NCBI RefSeq assembly: GCF_021233435.1
Contig: NZ_CP089468.1
Span: 868,001-932,000, forward strand
Length of the DNA: 64,000 bases
DNA from: Halobacterium noricense
GTDB lineage: Archaea; Halobacteriota; Halobacteria; Halobacteriales; Halobacteriaceae
Direction of reading: 5' to 3'
The notes beneath the pieces are model-generated. The model worked only from the letters and a program-made list of their open reading frames with translations. It was not told the origin of the DNA and made no database searches. Position 1 is the first letter of the stretch. Each line of letters opens with the position of its first letter. Shown here one piece after another: positions 56,012 through 64,000 of this stretch. The position numbers were made by a program, and so were the translations under genes.

Positions 56012-56482
56012 ATGGAGACGACGCGTCACTTCACCGCCACCGTCTACGTCGTCAACGACGGCGCTACTGCGCTCCACGAACACGACCGCCTCGGCCTCAC
56101 GATTCCGCCGGGCGGCCACGTGGACCGCGACGAACTCCCCCACGAAGCGGGCAAACGCGAAGTCGAGGAGGAGACCGGCCTGAAGCCGACGCTGCTCGGT
56201 GAGGCTCCGGACGTGCCCGCGCCCGACGGCTTCGCGCTGCCGTCGCCGCGCTACCAGCTGTGTTACGACATCAACGTCCACGAGGACGGCAGCGTCGGTC
56301 ACCAGCACATCGACCACGTCTACTTCGCGACCGTCCCCTCGCGGGACATCGACCCCGCGGACGGAGAGCAAGGACCTGAAGCGTGGGCGTGGTACGACCC
56401 CGATGACCTCCGCGAGAGCGACCTCGACGCTGACACCGTCCAAATCGCGCTGGAGGTCATCGAAGTGGCGAGCGAAGCGTAG
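56012..56482 (+). CDS. Nudix hydrolase
   Basis: A 156-residue Nudix protein with a full Nudix box from GHVDRDE through REVEEETGL (about 35-57), so the Mg-binding glutamates are present. Family members cleave nucleoside diphosphates linked to another moiety. This one lacks extra domains that would point to a substrate. PSRDIDPADGEQGPEAWAWYDPDDLRE is the usual C-terminal W-loop. It follows tfb by 46 bases and may share its transcript. Confidence 0.87.
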   Translation: METTRHFTATVYVVNDGATALHEHDRLGLTIPPGGHVDRDELPHEAGKREVEEETGLKPTLLGEAPDVPAPDGFALPSPRYQLCYDINVHEDGSVGHQHIDHVYFATVPSRDIDPADGEQGPEAWAWYDPDDLRESDLDADTVQIALEVIEVASEA

Positions 56483-56532
56483 CCCGGTAGTCCAGCCGGC
56501 TCTCGAGGACCTGCGTCGTGGTCGCCGACCTC

Positions 56533-57216
56533 TCAGAAGAACTCCGCGAGGCGGTTCTTCACGCGGCGCTTCGCGCCGCCCGCCGCCTGCCGGAAGCTGA
56601 TGTGCCACGGCGTGCGCTTGCCCTCGACGCTCGTTCGGCCGTCCCGGATGGCGTCGAGGACGCTGTCCAGCGAGCGGTCGTCGGCGCCGACGCGCGTCAC
56701 CGCCTGCCCCACCATCTCCGCGATGTGGGCGTCGCTGCCCGCGGTCATCGGGAGGTTGTGGGCGCGCGCGAACCGCTCGGCCTTCCGGTTCGCGCGGCCC
56801 GTGAGCAGCCGCGAGTTGTACACCTCGATGGCGTCCGCGGACGCCAGCGTCGCCGTCGAGATGTTCGGCGCGACGCCGCTACGTGAGGACTGGAACGGGT
56901 GCGGGACGATGGCGAGGCCGCCGCGGTCACGAATCGCGTCGAGCGTGTCCACGAACGGCTCGCCCGACGGCACCGCCTCTTCGACGCCGATGGCGAGTAC
57001 GTGGCCGTCGGCGCTGGTCACCTCCATCCCGGGGATGCCGACGAGGCCGTACTCCTCGGCGAGGTCGGCGGCCCGCAGGCTCGCCTCGATTTCGTCGTGG
57101 TCGGTGACAGCGAGCGCGTCGAGCCCCACCGCCTGCGCCTGCTCTAAGAGCATCTCGACGGGGTCGCGGCCGTCGTAGGAGAGCTCGGAGTGCGTGTGGA
57201 GTTCGACGGAAAGCAC
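56533..57216 (-). CDS. PHP-domain metal-dependent phosphoesterase
   Basis: A 227-residue protein with the PHP metal-binding series HTHSELSYDG (His7, His9), TDHDEI near 40, a Glu in GMEVTS, PHPF near 104 and GSDAHI near 165. These residues bind three metals and hydrolyse phosphoesters such as 3',5'-nucleotides or histidinol phosphate. The short stand-alone form suggests a TrpH/YciV-like nucleotide phosphatase, but that is not certain. It is divergent from purL. Confidence 0.85.
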   Translation of the reverse strand: MLSVELHTHSELSYDGRDPVEMLLEQAQAVGLDALAVTDHDEIEASLRAADLAEEYGLVGIPGMEVTSADGHVLAIGVEEAVPSGEPFVDTLDAIRDRGGLAIVPHPFQSSRSGVAPNISTATLASADAIEVYNSRLLTGRANRKAERFARAHNLPMTAGSDAHIAEMVGQAVTRVGADDRSLDSVLDAIRDGRTSVEGKRTPWHISFRQAAGGAKRRVKNRLAEFF

Positions 57217-57346
57217 GACTGGAGGTTACGTAGGGGTGGGCAAAAGCGCCCCGGTACGGAAACGTCGGGCGGGAGCGAGCACCATGACTGTTCACGTCCG
57301 TGCACATGGAAACGACTAAACGCTCGCGGAAGGACCACGAAGGTGA

Positions 57347-59509
57347 ATGCCACTCGTCGAATCGGACCGACGCCTCGTCGAAGCGGAACTGGGACGGGAC
57401 CCGACGCGGGCGGAGGCCGCGCTGTTCGAGAATCTCTGGAGCGAGCACTGCGCGTACCGCTCCTCGCGCCCGCTGTTGTCCGCGTTCACCACCGACAGCG
57501 ACGACGTCGTCGTCGGGCCGGGCGACGACGCCGCCGTGGTGTCGGTCCCCGGCACGGACCAGTTGGTGACGTTCGGCGTCGAGAGCCACAACCACCCCTC
57601 CTACGTCGACCCCTACGACGGCGCGGCGACGGGCGTCGGGGGCATCGTCCGCGACACGCTCTCGATGGGCGCGTACCCCATCGCGCTCGCGGACGCGCTC
57701 TACTTCGGCGGCTTCGACCGCGACCACTCCCGCTACCTCCTCGACGGCGTCGTCGAGGGCATCAGCGACTACGGGAACGCCATCGGCGTCCCCACGGTCA
57801 CGGGGAGCACGCAGTTCCACGACGGCTACGAGGGCAACCCGCTCGTGAACGTCGCGTGCGTCGGCCTCGTCACCGAGGACCGCCTCGTCACCGCCGCCGC
57901 GAAAGAGCCCGGGAACAAGCTCGTACTCGTCGGGAACGCGACCGGCCGTGACGGCCTCGGCGGCGCGAGTTTCGCCAGCGAGGACCTCGCGGAGGACGCC
58001 GAGACGGAGGACCGGCCCGCGGTGCAGGTCGGCGACCCGTACACGGAGAAACTCCTCGTGGAGGCCAACGAGGCGCTCGTCGACGAGGACCTCCTGATGG
58101 CCGCCCGCGACCTCGGCGCGGCGGGGCTGGGCGGCGCGTCTTCGGAGCTGGTCGCGCTGGGTGGCCTCGGCGCGCGCATCGACCTGAACGAGGTCCACCA
58201 GCGCGAGCCGAACATGAACGCGCTCGAAATCCTGCTCGCCGAGTCCCAGGAGCGCATGTGCTACGAGGTCCGCCCGGAGGACGTCGAGCGCGTGCAGGAA
58301 ATCGCCGAGCGCTTCGACCTCGGCTGCTCGGTCATCGGCGAAGTCACCGAAGGGAACTACGTCTGCGAGTTCGAGGGCGAGGCGCAGCGCGCCTCGGAAG
58401 AGGCGAGCGGCGACAGCCGCGAGCCAGAGACCGTCGTCGACGCGCCCGCGGAGTTCCTCGCGGACGGCGCGCCGATGAACGACCTCGAACGCGAGGAGCC
58501 CAGCGAGCCCGAGACGGACCTGCCGGACGTCGACGTCGACGAGGCGTTCGACGCGGTGCTGTCGAGTCCGAACACGGCGAGCAAGCGCTGGGTGTACCGC
58601 CAGTACGACCACGAGGTCGGCAACCGGACGCTCCGGCGGCCCGGCGACGACGCCGCCGAACTCGCGCTCCACGAAGTGGCTGAAGCAGGTGGCGAGGAGA
58701 CCGCACTCGCGTTCTCCGCGGGCACGAACCCGAACTGGACCGACGCCTCGCCGTACCGCGGCGCGTACGCGACGGCCGTGGAGAACGCGACGAATCTCGC
58801 GGCGGTCGGCGCTGAACCGCTGGCCGCGGTGGACTGCCTGAACGGCGGGAACCCCGAGAATCCCGACGTCTACGGCGGGTTCGCGGCGGCAGTCGACGGC
58901 CTCGCGGACGGCTGCCGCGCGGTCGACGCGCCGGTCGTCGGCGGGAACGTCAGCCTCTACAACGACTCCAACGCGGGCCCCGTGCCGCCGACGCCGACGC
59001 TCGCGATGCTCGGCGTCCGGCAGGGCTACGACGCGCCCGGGATGGCGGCCGCGGGCGAGGGCGAGTTCGTGCTCGTCGGCGGCCACGACGAGACGCTCGG
59101 CGGGAGCGAGTACCTCGCACAGTTCGACGGCAGCGCGCCGTTCCCCGACGTGGAGGATAGCAGCGTCGCAGCAGTCCGAACGGCCGCGACGCACGACGCG
59201 ACGCTTGCCGTCCACGACGTCAGCGACGGCGGCCTCGCGGTCACGCTCGCCGAGATGGTCGGGGAGAGTGCGGGCGTCGAGGTAGACGTTCCGAGCGTCG
59301 GCGCGCTGTTCTCGGAGGCCCCGGGGCGCGCGGTCGTGGAGACGACCGACGTCGACGTGCTCCGCGACGCGGTGGACGCGCCCGTCGTCGACCTCGGCGA
59401 GACGACTGACGACGGCGTGCTATCCCTCGCTGTGGCTGGCGAGTCCGTCGACTACGACCACGAGGAAATCGTGGACGCACGGCGCGTCCTCGAACGCGAA
59501 CTCGACTAG
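57347..59509 (+). CDS. purL: Phosphoribosylformylglycinamidine synthase subunit II
   Basis: The synthetase subunit of FGAM synthase (fourth purine step), 720 residues, the size of small PurL working with PurS and PurQ. It has [17 protein letters not shown], the ATP-binding region GPGDDAAVV, and [40 protein letters not shown] and later GGNVSLYN come from its two PurM-like halves. An acidic insert of about 60 residues near 350-410 separates them. The purS and purQ genes are not in the window. Its TAG stop lies in a CTAG that also ends the opposite gene. Confidence 0.95.
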   Translation: MPLVESDRRLVEAELGRDPTRAEAALFENLWSEHCAYRSSRPLLSAFTTDSDDVVVGPGDDAAVVSVPGTDQLVTFGVESHNHPSYVDPYDGAATGVGGIVRDTLSMGAYPIALADALYFGGFDRDHSRYLLDGVVEGISDYGNAIGVPTVTGSTQFHDGYEGNPLVNVACVGLVTEDRLVTAAAKEPGNKLVLVGNATGRDGLGGASFASEDLAEDAETEDRPAVQVGDPYTEKLLVEANEALVDEDLLMAARDLGAAGLGGASSELVALGGLGARIDLNEVHQREPNMNALEILLAESQERMCYEVRPEDVERVQEIAERFDLGCSVIGEVTEGNYVCEFEGEAQRASEEASGDSREPETVVDAPAEFLADGAPMNDLEREEPSEPETDLPDVDVDEAFDAVLSSPNTASKRWVYRQYDHEVGNRTLRRPGDDAAELALHEVAEAGGEETALAFSAGTNPNWTDASPYRGAYATAVENATNLAAVGAEPLAAVDCLNGGNPENPDVYGGFAAAVDGLADGCRAVDAPVVGGNVSLYNDSNAGPVPPTPTLAMLGVRQGYDAPGMAAAGEGEFVLVGGHDETLGGSEYLAQFDGSAPFPDVEDSSVAAVRTAATHDATLAVHDVSDGGLAVTLAEMVGESAGVEVDVPSVGALFSEAPGRAVVETTDVDVLRDAVDAPVVDLGETTDDGVLSLAVAGESVDYDHEEIVDARRVLERELD

Positions 59510-59646
59510 AAGAACGCCGGGAAGAGGTACGCCACTGCGACGCCGACGAGCAGTACGAGGAGGCCGACGCCGACCTGGCTCGTGGTGTACTCCTGCATCG
59601 GTGACGTGACGCGACCCGAATCGTCGTGAGCGTGGTCGTCTGACAT
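59506..59646 (-). CDS. 46-residue tail-anchored membrane protein
   Basis: ATG 59646 opens a 46-codon frame. A His/Asp-rich start ([20 protein letters not shown]) is followed by a single hydrophobic C-terminal helix (about 24-46) ending PAFF. Haloarchaea have similar short proteins with the GRVTSPMQ motif, so I take it as real. The function is unknown. It shares CTAG with the purL stop, so both strands use TAG there and the genes overlap by three bases. Confidence 0.7.
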   Translation of the reverse strand: MSDDHAHDDSGRVTSPMQEYTTSQVGVGLLVLLVGVAVAYLFPAFF

Positions 59647-59659
59647 GCGCGGCGATTGG

Positions 59660-59874
59660 ATGGGGGCCTACTTGGCAGTACCGAACCCGTGCGACCTGTT
59701 CGACGCCGAACGTCTCGTCGCCGCCCAGCCAGCCGCGCTCTCGGACTGCCTCGGAGTCCCGGGGAATCGCGGTGACAGCGCCGACCTGCTCGTCGGTCGC
59801 CCCGCGAACGCGACCGCGCGGCCGAGCGCCGCCTGCGAGAGCGGCGAGTCGTCGAACGCGACGACGTACGTCAT
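59660..59874 (-). pseudogene. Truncated, frameshifted universal stress protein (UspA family)
   Basis: From ATG 59874 the minus strand reads MTYVVAFDDSPLSQAALGRAVAFA, a clear UspA start. After about 25 codons (near 59800) the matching sequence continues in another frame (ATDEQVGAVTAIPRDSE, then ERGWLGGDETFGVEQVA), consistent with a one-base loss. The similarity then stops. The C-terminal half, which carries the nucleotide-binding loop, is absent. Confidence 0.7.
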
Positions 59875-59948
59875 GACGTATCCCTCACGTCCGGCCGTTG
59901 GATGCCGGAGACGAAACCACTATCGGCGGTTCCCTCGAACTGCACAGT

Positions 59949-60758
59949 ATGCTGACCAAGCGCGTCATCCCGTGCGTCGACGTCGACTTAGACGACGACG
60001 GGAACGCCGCCGTCTACACGGGCGTGAACTTCGAAGACCTCGAGTACACGGGCGACCCCGTGGAGATGGCGAAACGGTACAACGAAGCGGGCGCCGACGA
60101 GTTCGTCTTCCTCGACATCACCGCGAGCGCGGAGGGCCGCGCGACGATGCTGGAGACCGTCGAGCGCGTCGCCGACGAGGTGTTCATCCCGCTGACCGTC
60201 GGCGGCGGCATCCGCGAGAAGGACGACATCAAGGAGACGCTGCGCGCGGGCGCCGACAAGGTCTCCATCAACACGGGCGCGCTCGAACGCCCCGAACTCA
60301 TCACGGAGGGTGCGAAGGCGTTCGGCAACCAGTGCATCGTCATCAGCGTGGACGCGCGGCGGCGCTACGACGAACAGGGCGAGCACTACGAGCAGGTCGA
60401 CGGCGAGTCCTGTTGGTTCGAGGCGACCGTGAAGGGTGGGCGCGAGGGGACCGGCCGGGACGTCGTCGAGTGGGCGCGCGAAGCAGAGGAGCGCGGCGCG
60501 GGCGAGCTGTTCGTGAACTCCATCGACGCCGACGGGACGAAGGACGGCTACGACCTGCCGCTGACGGGTGCGGTCTGTGACGCCGTCTCGACGCCGGTCA
60601 TCGCGTCCTCGGGCTGCGGGTCGCCCCAGGACATGGCCGACGCCTTCGACGCGGGTGCGGACGCCGCGCTCGCCGCCTCGATTTTCCACTACGGCGAGTA
60701 CACCATCGAGGAGACCAAGCAGTACCTCGACGAACACGGCGTGCCGGTCAGGCTGTAG
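59949..60758 (+). CDS. hisF: Imidazole glycerol phosphate synthase subunit HisF
   Basis: The cyclase half of the histidine pathway's fifth step. It makes imidazole glycerol phosphate and AICAR using ammonia from HisH. It has 269 residues and a TIM barrel. The catalytic aspartates are in CVDVD (residue 11) and ISVDARR (near 130), with phosphate loops [10 protein letters not shown] and [11 protein letters not shown]. The start is ATG at 59949 ([11 protein letters not shown]); the longer frame begins inside the divergent promoter. No other his genes are nearby. Confidence 0.95.
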   Translation: MLTKRVIPCVDVDLDDDGNAAVYTGVNFEDLEYTGDPVEMAKRYNEAGADEFVFLDITASAEGRATMLETVERVADEVFIPLTVGGGIREKDDIKETLRAGADKVSINTGALERPELITEGAKAFGNQCIVISVDARRRYDEQGEHYEQVDGESCWFEATVKGGREGTGRDVVEWAREAEERGAGELFVNSIDADGTKDGYDLPLTGAVCDAVSTPVIASSGCGSPQDMADAFDAGADAALAASIFHYGEYTIEETKQYLDEHGVPVRL

Positions 60759-60835
60759 GAGCGACGGCTGCGACGTCGATATTCCGTACTCGACACTGCG
60801 AATGATTTATCACTAAAGTCCAATATAGCGGTAGT

Positions 60836-61240
60836 ATGTCTCACTCTGGTGCACCCGGGTCGGGGGACCCGGAAACTGCCCAGTGTTCCCCTGATGGACC
60901 GCTCGACCCGGGGCGCTCGGCTGTGGACGCCGTCGAATGCGATTCCACGCGGTTCGTGAACCTCGCGCACGCCTCTATGGGGATTCAACCGACGTACCTC
61001 GTGTTGACCGACAGCGACGCTGACGCCACGCAGTTGTCACTCACGGACGTGCTGTCGATGCCCGAGATACAGAACGCGGTCGCGTACTTCGGCGCGGACA
61101 CCGACAGCGTCCGCGTGCGCACCCAACCCGGTCGTCGCGTCGCCCTCGAAGAACACGTCGACGCACTCGCCGAGCGCAGCTCCGACCCCGCCTTCGAGTT
61201 CGGCGGGCGGTGCTTCGAGCTGTCGGTCGTCGTCGGTTAG
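60836..61240 (+). CDS. Hypothetical protein, possibly HalOD1-like output domain
   Basis: A 134-residue acidic protein. A Ser/Gly/Pro-rich N-terminus is followed by a compact domain from about residue 40 ([38 protein letters not shown]) that ends in [15 protein letters not shown]. The final strand resembles the end of haloarchaeal HalOD1 output domains, but the match is weak. It has its own AT-rich promoter region (60800-60830) and converges on rpoL, with stop codons overlapping by four bases. Confidence 0.6.
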   Translation: MSHSGAPGSGDPETAQCSPDGPLDPGRSAVDAVECDSTRFVNLAHASMGIQPTYLVLTDSDADATQLSLTDVLSMPEIQNAVAYFGADTDSVRVRTQPGRRVALEEHVDALAERSSDPAFEFGGRCFELSVVVG

Positions 61241-61521
61241 GCCGCTGCTTCGAACGTGTCCGCGAAGTCCCGGAGCTCGTCGCTCATCCGTTCTGCCGCC
61301 GACTGAAGCGCGTCGAGGGGGTCGGTGCCCTCCTCGGTCTTGATGGTGAGCACCGGCTCGGTCTGACCGCCGGACTGCTCGGGGTTCATGTCGTACGAGG
61401 CCGCGACGACGCCCTCGGTTTCGATGAGCGAGCCCTTCAGCCCGTTCATGAAGGTGTGGTCCTCCCCGGCAATCTCGATAGTGAGTTCCGCGTCTCCCTT
61501 CTCGATAACCCGCAGGTCCAT
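61237..61521 (-). CDS. rpoL: DNA-directed RNA polymerase subunit L (Rpo11)
   Basis: A 94-residue assembly-platform subunit of archaeal RNA polymerase, equivalent to eukaryotic Rpb11. It has the family pattern [30 protein letters not shown], then [14 protein letters not shown], and a C-terminal helix [22 protein letters not shown]. It would pair with the RpoD subunit. The start is ATG at 61521. In-frame codons upstream are ignored because they lack family sequence. Confidence 0.95.
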   Translation of the reverse strand: MDLRVIEKGDAELTIEIAGEDHTFMNGLKGSLIETEGVVAASYDMNPEQSGGQTEPVLTIKTEEGTDPLDALQSAAERMSDELRDFADTFEAAA

Positions 61522-61613
61522 GCGTGTCGGTTCGCTCGTGGCGCGTTTCAACGTTTCGAACCGTCGGCTCGCGGGCGGACGGTTTATGCCGCCGGGGCCA
61601 GCCACGTAGTGGT

Positions 61614-63383
61614 ATGAACGTCTCGCCGGTGGTCGTCGTCGCTGCGACGACGCTCGCTCTCCTCGCGGTGACTGTCGCGGTGCCGCGGTTCCGTCGCTTC
61701 TCCTCGCTCACGCGCGCCGCACCCGTCGCCGTGCTCGTCGGCATCGCCGCCGCGGCGGCGCTGGAAACGGTCGACGTCTGGACCGCTGCCGCGTACGCGG
61801 CCGTCGTCACGTTCGTCGCGACAGGCGTCGGCGTGCTCTCCGTCGGCGAAGGTCGTGCCGCCGTGCGTCGCATCCGCAGCCGACTCCTGTTCGGGATTCC
61901 GTGGGGCACACTCTTGGTCGTCGTCGCGGTCGCCGCGTTCTACCTGGTCGTCCAGTTCGGCGCGGCGGGCGCGCCGCTGGTCGTGCCGTTCGTCTCGTGG
62001 TCGTACTTCTACCCGCTGGGGACGGTCACGTCGGCGTTCGCGCACGCCAGCCTCGGCCACGTCACGGGGAACCTCGTCGCGACGGTTGCGCTCGCGCCGC
62101 TGGCGGAGTACGCGTTCTCGCACTACCCGACTGAGCGCGGCGAGTCCTCGTTCGGCTCGTGGCGCACCAACCCCTACGTTCGCGCGCTCGTCGTCTTCCC
62201 GGCGGCGGTCTTCGGCGTCGGCCTGCTGACCGGCGTATTCTCGTGGGGCGCGACAATCGGCTTCTCCGGTGTCGTGTACGCGTTCGCGGGGTTCGCGCTC
62301 GTGCGCTTCCCGCTGGCGACCGTGCTCGCCGTGTCGGTTCGCGAGGTGCTGTCGCTCTTGTGGACGGTCGTCCACGACCCGATTACGTACGCCTCCGCGT
62401 CGCCGTCGTTCTCGACGCCGTGGTGGGCCGGCATCTCCGTGCAGGGCCACCTCTTCGGCTTCCTCGTCGGCGCAGTGCTCGCCGCCGCGCTCGTCGTCCG
62501 CCGCGAGAACCGCCCCTCCGCTGCCCGCATCTGGTTCGGCGCGGTCGTGCTCGCGGCGTCGATGTCGCTGTGGGCGGTGTGGTGGTACGGCGCTGCCGAC
62601 GAGTACGTGCTCTTCCGCGCGCTCGGCGTGCTGCTGGTCGCCGCGCTCGCTGTCCTCCTGACTGCGGCCGTGCGCGCCGACACGAGCACGCTGTTCGGCG
62701 ACGTCTCCACGCGGAAGGCCGCGTTCGTCGTGTTGCTGCTCCCCGTCGTGACGATGTCGATGGTCGCCGTGCCGGTGAACCTCACCACCGTCGCGGACGC
62801 CGACCTCCCCGGCGACCCCGTGGAGATCCGCGGCTACGAGGTGACCTACGCCGAAGACGTCACCAACGAGCGCGTCTCCGGCGTGGACGTCCCGTACTTC
62901 TCGCAGGCGACGAACGTCTCCGCGAGCGGCGTCATCGTCGCCAACCCCGAGCGCGACATCTGGACGCAGGAGGTGAGCGCGAGCAGACTCGGCTTCTACG
63001 GCGACCAGTCCGTCACCGTCGGCGGCGTCGGCTGGAAGGAGTCCGTCGGCGTCCACCGCCGCGGCTGGGTGCCCGCGGGCGCCAGCGCCGTCTACAACGT
63101 CTACGTCACGCCGCCCGAGGGCGAGACGCGCCACGTCTACAGCTCCGAGAACGCTACCGCGGACCCGGTCGTCGCCGGCCGACAGGTGCGCGTGACCTCG
63201 TCGAGCGGCGGCTTCGACCTCGACGTCCTGCGCAACCAGACCGTCGTCGGCTCGACGGGGATTCCACAGCAGAACGAGACCACTGACGCGGCCGGGCTGA
63301 CGTTCGTGCGGAACGGGAGTCGGGTGCTGACGGAGCACGAGAACACGACGATTCGCATCGCGAGCCGGGAGACCTACGAGTAG
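61614..63383 (+). CDS. Rhomboid intramembrane serine protease with C-terminal extracytoplasmic domain
   Basis: A 589-residue membrane protein. The rhomboid core has [10 protein letters not shown] (His144, His149, Asn153), the catalytic Ser218 in GFSG, and His279 in GHLFG. Together with additional N-terminal and later helices, about eleven hydrophobic segments lie before residue 395. The remaining 190 residues (from [20 protein letters not shown]) are polar, acidic and carry several N-x-S/T sites, so they are probably outside the cell. A TATA-like TTTATG is at 61583-61588. Substrates are unknown. The gene overlaps the convergent methyltransferase by 10 bases. Confidence 0.87.
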   Translation: MNVSPVVVVAATTLALLAVTVAVPRFRRFSSLTRAAPVAVLVGIAAAAALETVDVWTAAAYAAVVTFVATGVGVLSVGEGRAAVRRIRSRLLFGIPWGTLLVVVAVAAFYLVVQFGAAGAPLVVPFVSWSYFYPLGTVTSAFAHASLGHVTGNLVATVALAPLAEYAFSHYPTERGESSFGSWRTNPYVRALVVFPAAVFGVGLLTGVFSWGATIGFSGVVYAFAGFALVRFPLATVLAVSVREVLSLLWTVVHDPITYASASPSFSTPWWAGISVQGHLFGFLVGAVLAAALVVRRENRPSAARIWFGAVVLAASMSLWAVWWYGAADEYVLFRALGVLLVAALAVLLTAAVRADTSTLFGDVSTRKAAFVVLLLPVVTMSMVAVPVNLTTVADADLPGDPVEIRGYEVTYAEDVTNERVSGVDVPYFSQATNVSASGVIVANPERDIWTQEVSASRLGFYGDQSVTVGGVGWKESVGVHRRGWVPAGASAVYNVYVTPPEGETRHVYSSENATADPVVAGRQVRVTSSSGGFDLDVLRNQTVVGSTGIPQQNETTDAAGLTFVRNGSRVLTEHENTTIRIASRETYE

Positions 63384-63994
63384 TCCGCCCACTCGATGCG
63401 GAAGGCTTCGACGTCGAGGCGCTCGCGCTCGCTCGTGTGGAACTCGAACTGCCGCGCGACGTCGAGTTCCGCGGCGAACGCGTGCGTGACCTCGCCGCCC
63501 TCGTCGGCGGCGAACGACTCCACGAACGACTTGCTGCCGGCGTTGTGAATCGAGTAGGAGGCGCCGGCGATCTCGGCGGTCGCGACGAGGAACGCGCGGT
63601 CGGCGTGCTCGCTGCCGCGCTGGGCGCCGAACGGCGGGTTCATCACGACCGTATCCACCGTTTCCAGCGGCGGCCGCGTCGCGTCCCCGAGCAGCCAGTC
63701 GACGGCGACCGCGGGGTCGACGCGGGGTTCGTTCTCGCGCGCGACTGCGAGTGCGTCCGGGTCGCGCTCGACGGCGAGGACGCGCTCGGGATTTCGCGTG
63801 GCAGCGCCGAGCGCGAGCATCCCCGTGCCAGTGCCGAGGTCGGCGACCGTGCAGCCGGCGAGGTCGCCGTGGAGGTCCGCGAGGTGGAGGAGGTGGGCGG
63901 CGAGGTCGGCGGGCGTCGAGTACTGTTCGAGCGCGGCGCTCGGGTTGCGGAACCCTTCGACCGCCGAGAGGCGCTGTTCGAGCGCGCGCTTCAT
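63374..63994 (-). CDS. METTL5-like N6-adenine RNA methyltransferase
   Basis: A class I methyltransferase of 206 residues with the METTL5-group QYSTP (24-28) before the fold, SAM motif VADLGTGTGML (50-60), VERD acidic strand and catalytic NPPFG (119-123), which is typical of enzymes that act on the exocyclic N6 of adenine. Human METTL5 modifies 18S rRNA, so a small-subunit rRNA role is plausible here. The start is ATG at 63994, six bases from the window's edge, so an upstream start cannot be ruled out. It ends in [19 protein letters not shown]. Confidence 0.87.
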   Translation of the reverse strand: MKRALEQRLSAVEGFRNPSAALEQYSTPADLAAHLLHLADLHGDLAGCTVADLGTGTGMLALGAATRNPERVLAVERDPDALAVARENEPRVDPAVAVDWLLGDATRPPLETVDTVVMNPPFGAQRGSEHADRAFLVATAEIAGASYSIHNAGSKSFVESFAADEGGEVTHAFAAELDVARQFEFHTSERERLDVEAFRIEWADYS

Positions 63995-64000
63995 ACCCGG

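Overview
This is a 64 kb piece of a GC-rich haloarchaeal chromosome. A Halobacterium-like organism is most likely, but I assign the genus by impression only. The evidence is very acidic proteins, archaeal informational genes (Topo VI, TFB, RpoL, proteasome beta, ATP-dependent ligase) beside bacterial-type gyrase, Tat lipoproteins, and promoters with TATA boxes about 25-30 bases before start codons (leaderless transcripts). No rRNA, CRISPR array or obvious virus is present. One tRNA-Gly gene is seen.

Layout. 1-2.2 kb: an RNA m5C methyltransferase split into catalytic and PUA-like genes, then a PAC2-type proteasome chaperone. 2.2-2.7 kb: tRNA-Gly surrounded by duplicated tRNA ends and hairpins. 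2.7-7.2 kb: pilus/secretion genes pilC and pilB with a Trm9-like methyltransferase. 7.2-11.7 kb: dehydrogenase, small proteins, CobW-type metallochaperone, a MITE-like element and a Get3/ArsA ATPase. 11.8-13.15 kb: a TnpB-only IS with a frameshifted tnpB. 13.2-16.1 kb: CstA and a cupin pair. 16.2-16.6 kb: a second MITE-like, hairpin-rich block. 17.4-25.5 kb: GlmM-like mutase followed by a BMP-family nucleoside ABC importer, cytidine deaminase and uridine phosphorylase, which read as a nucleoside import and breakdown unit. 25.5-29.6 kb: a GrpB remnant, NDH-2-like oxidoreductase, HTH regulator, epimerase and arginase. 29.9-37.9 kb: gyrBA and top6BA, divergently transcribed from a 163-base region. 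38-46.6 kb: MFS, HAD, DNA ligase, GCS2-like protein, psmB, CBS regulator, purM. 46.7-52 kb: M50 protease and TraB protein, thioesterase, histidine kinase, UbiA. 52-64 kb: small haloarchaeal proteins, gatCA, tfb, Nudix, PHP, purL, hisF, rpoL, rhomboid and a METTL5-like methyltransferase.

The least explained structure lies between genes. Five intergenic blocks (2.2-2.7, 10.07-10.34, 16.19-16.59, 29.64-29.85 and 53.11-53.27 kb) carry perfect inverted repeats with arms of 7-12 bases and a spacer of exactly three bases. The arm sequences differ, and the hairpins sit inside MITE copies, tRNA fragments and post-gene repeats. I see no new multi-gene defence or metabolic system. This hairpin and repeat population is the best candidate for something undescribed. 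All motif and family calls were made by eye, without database searches.
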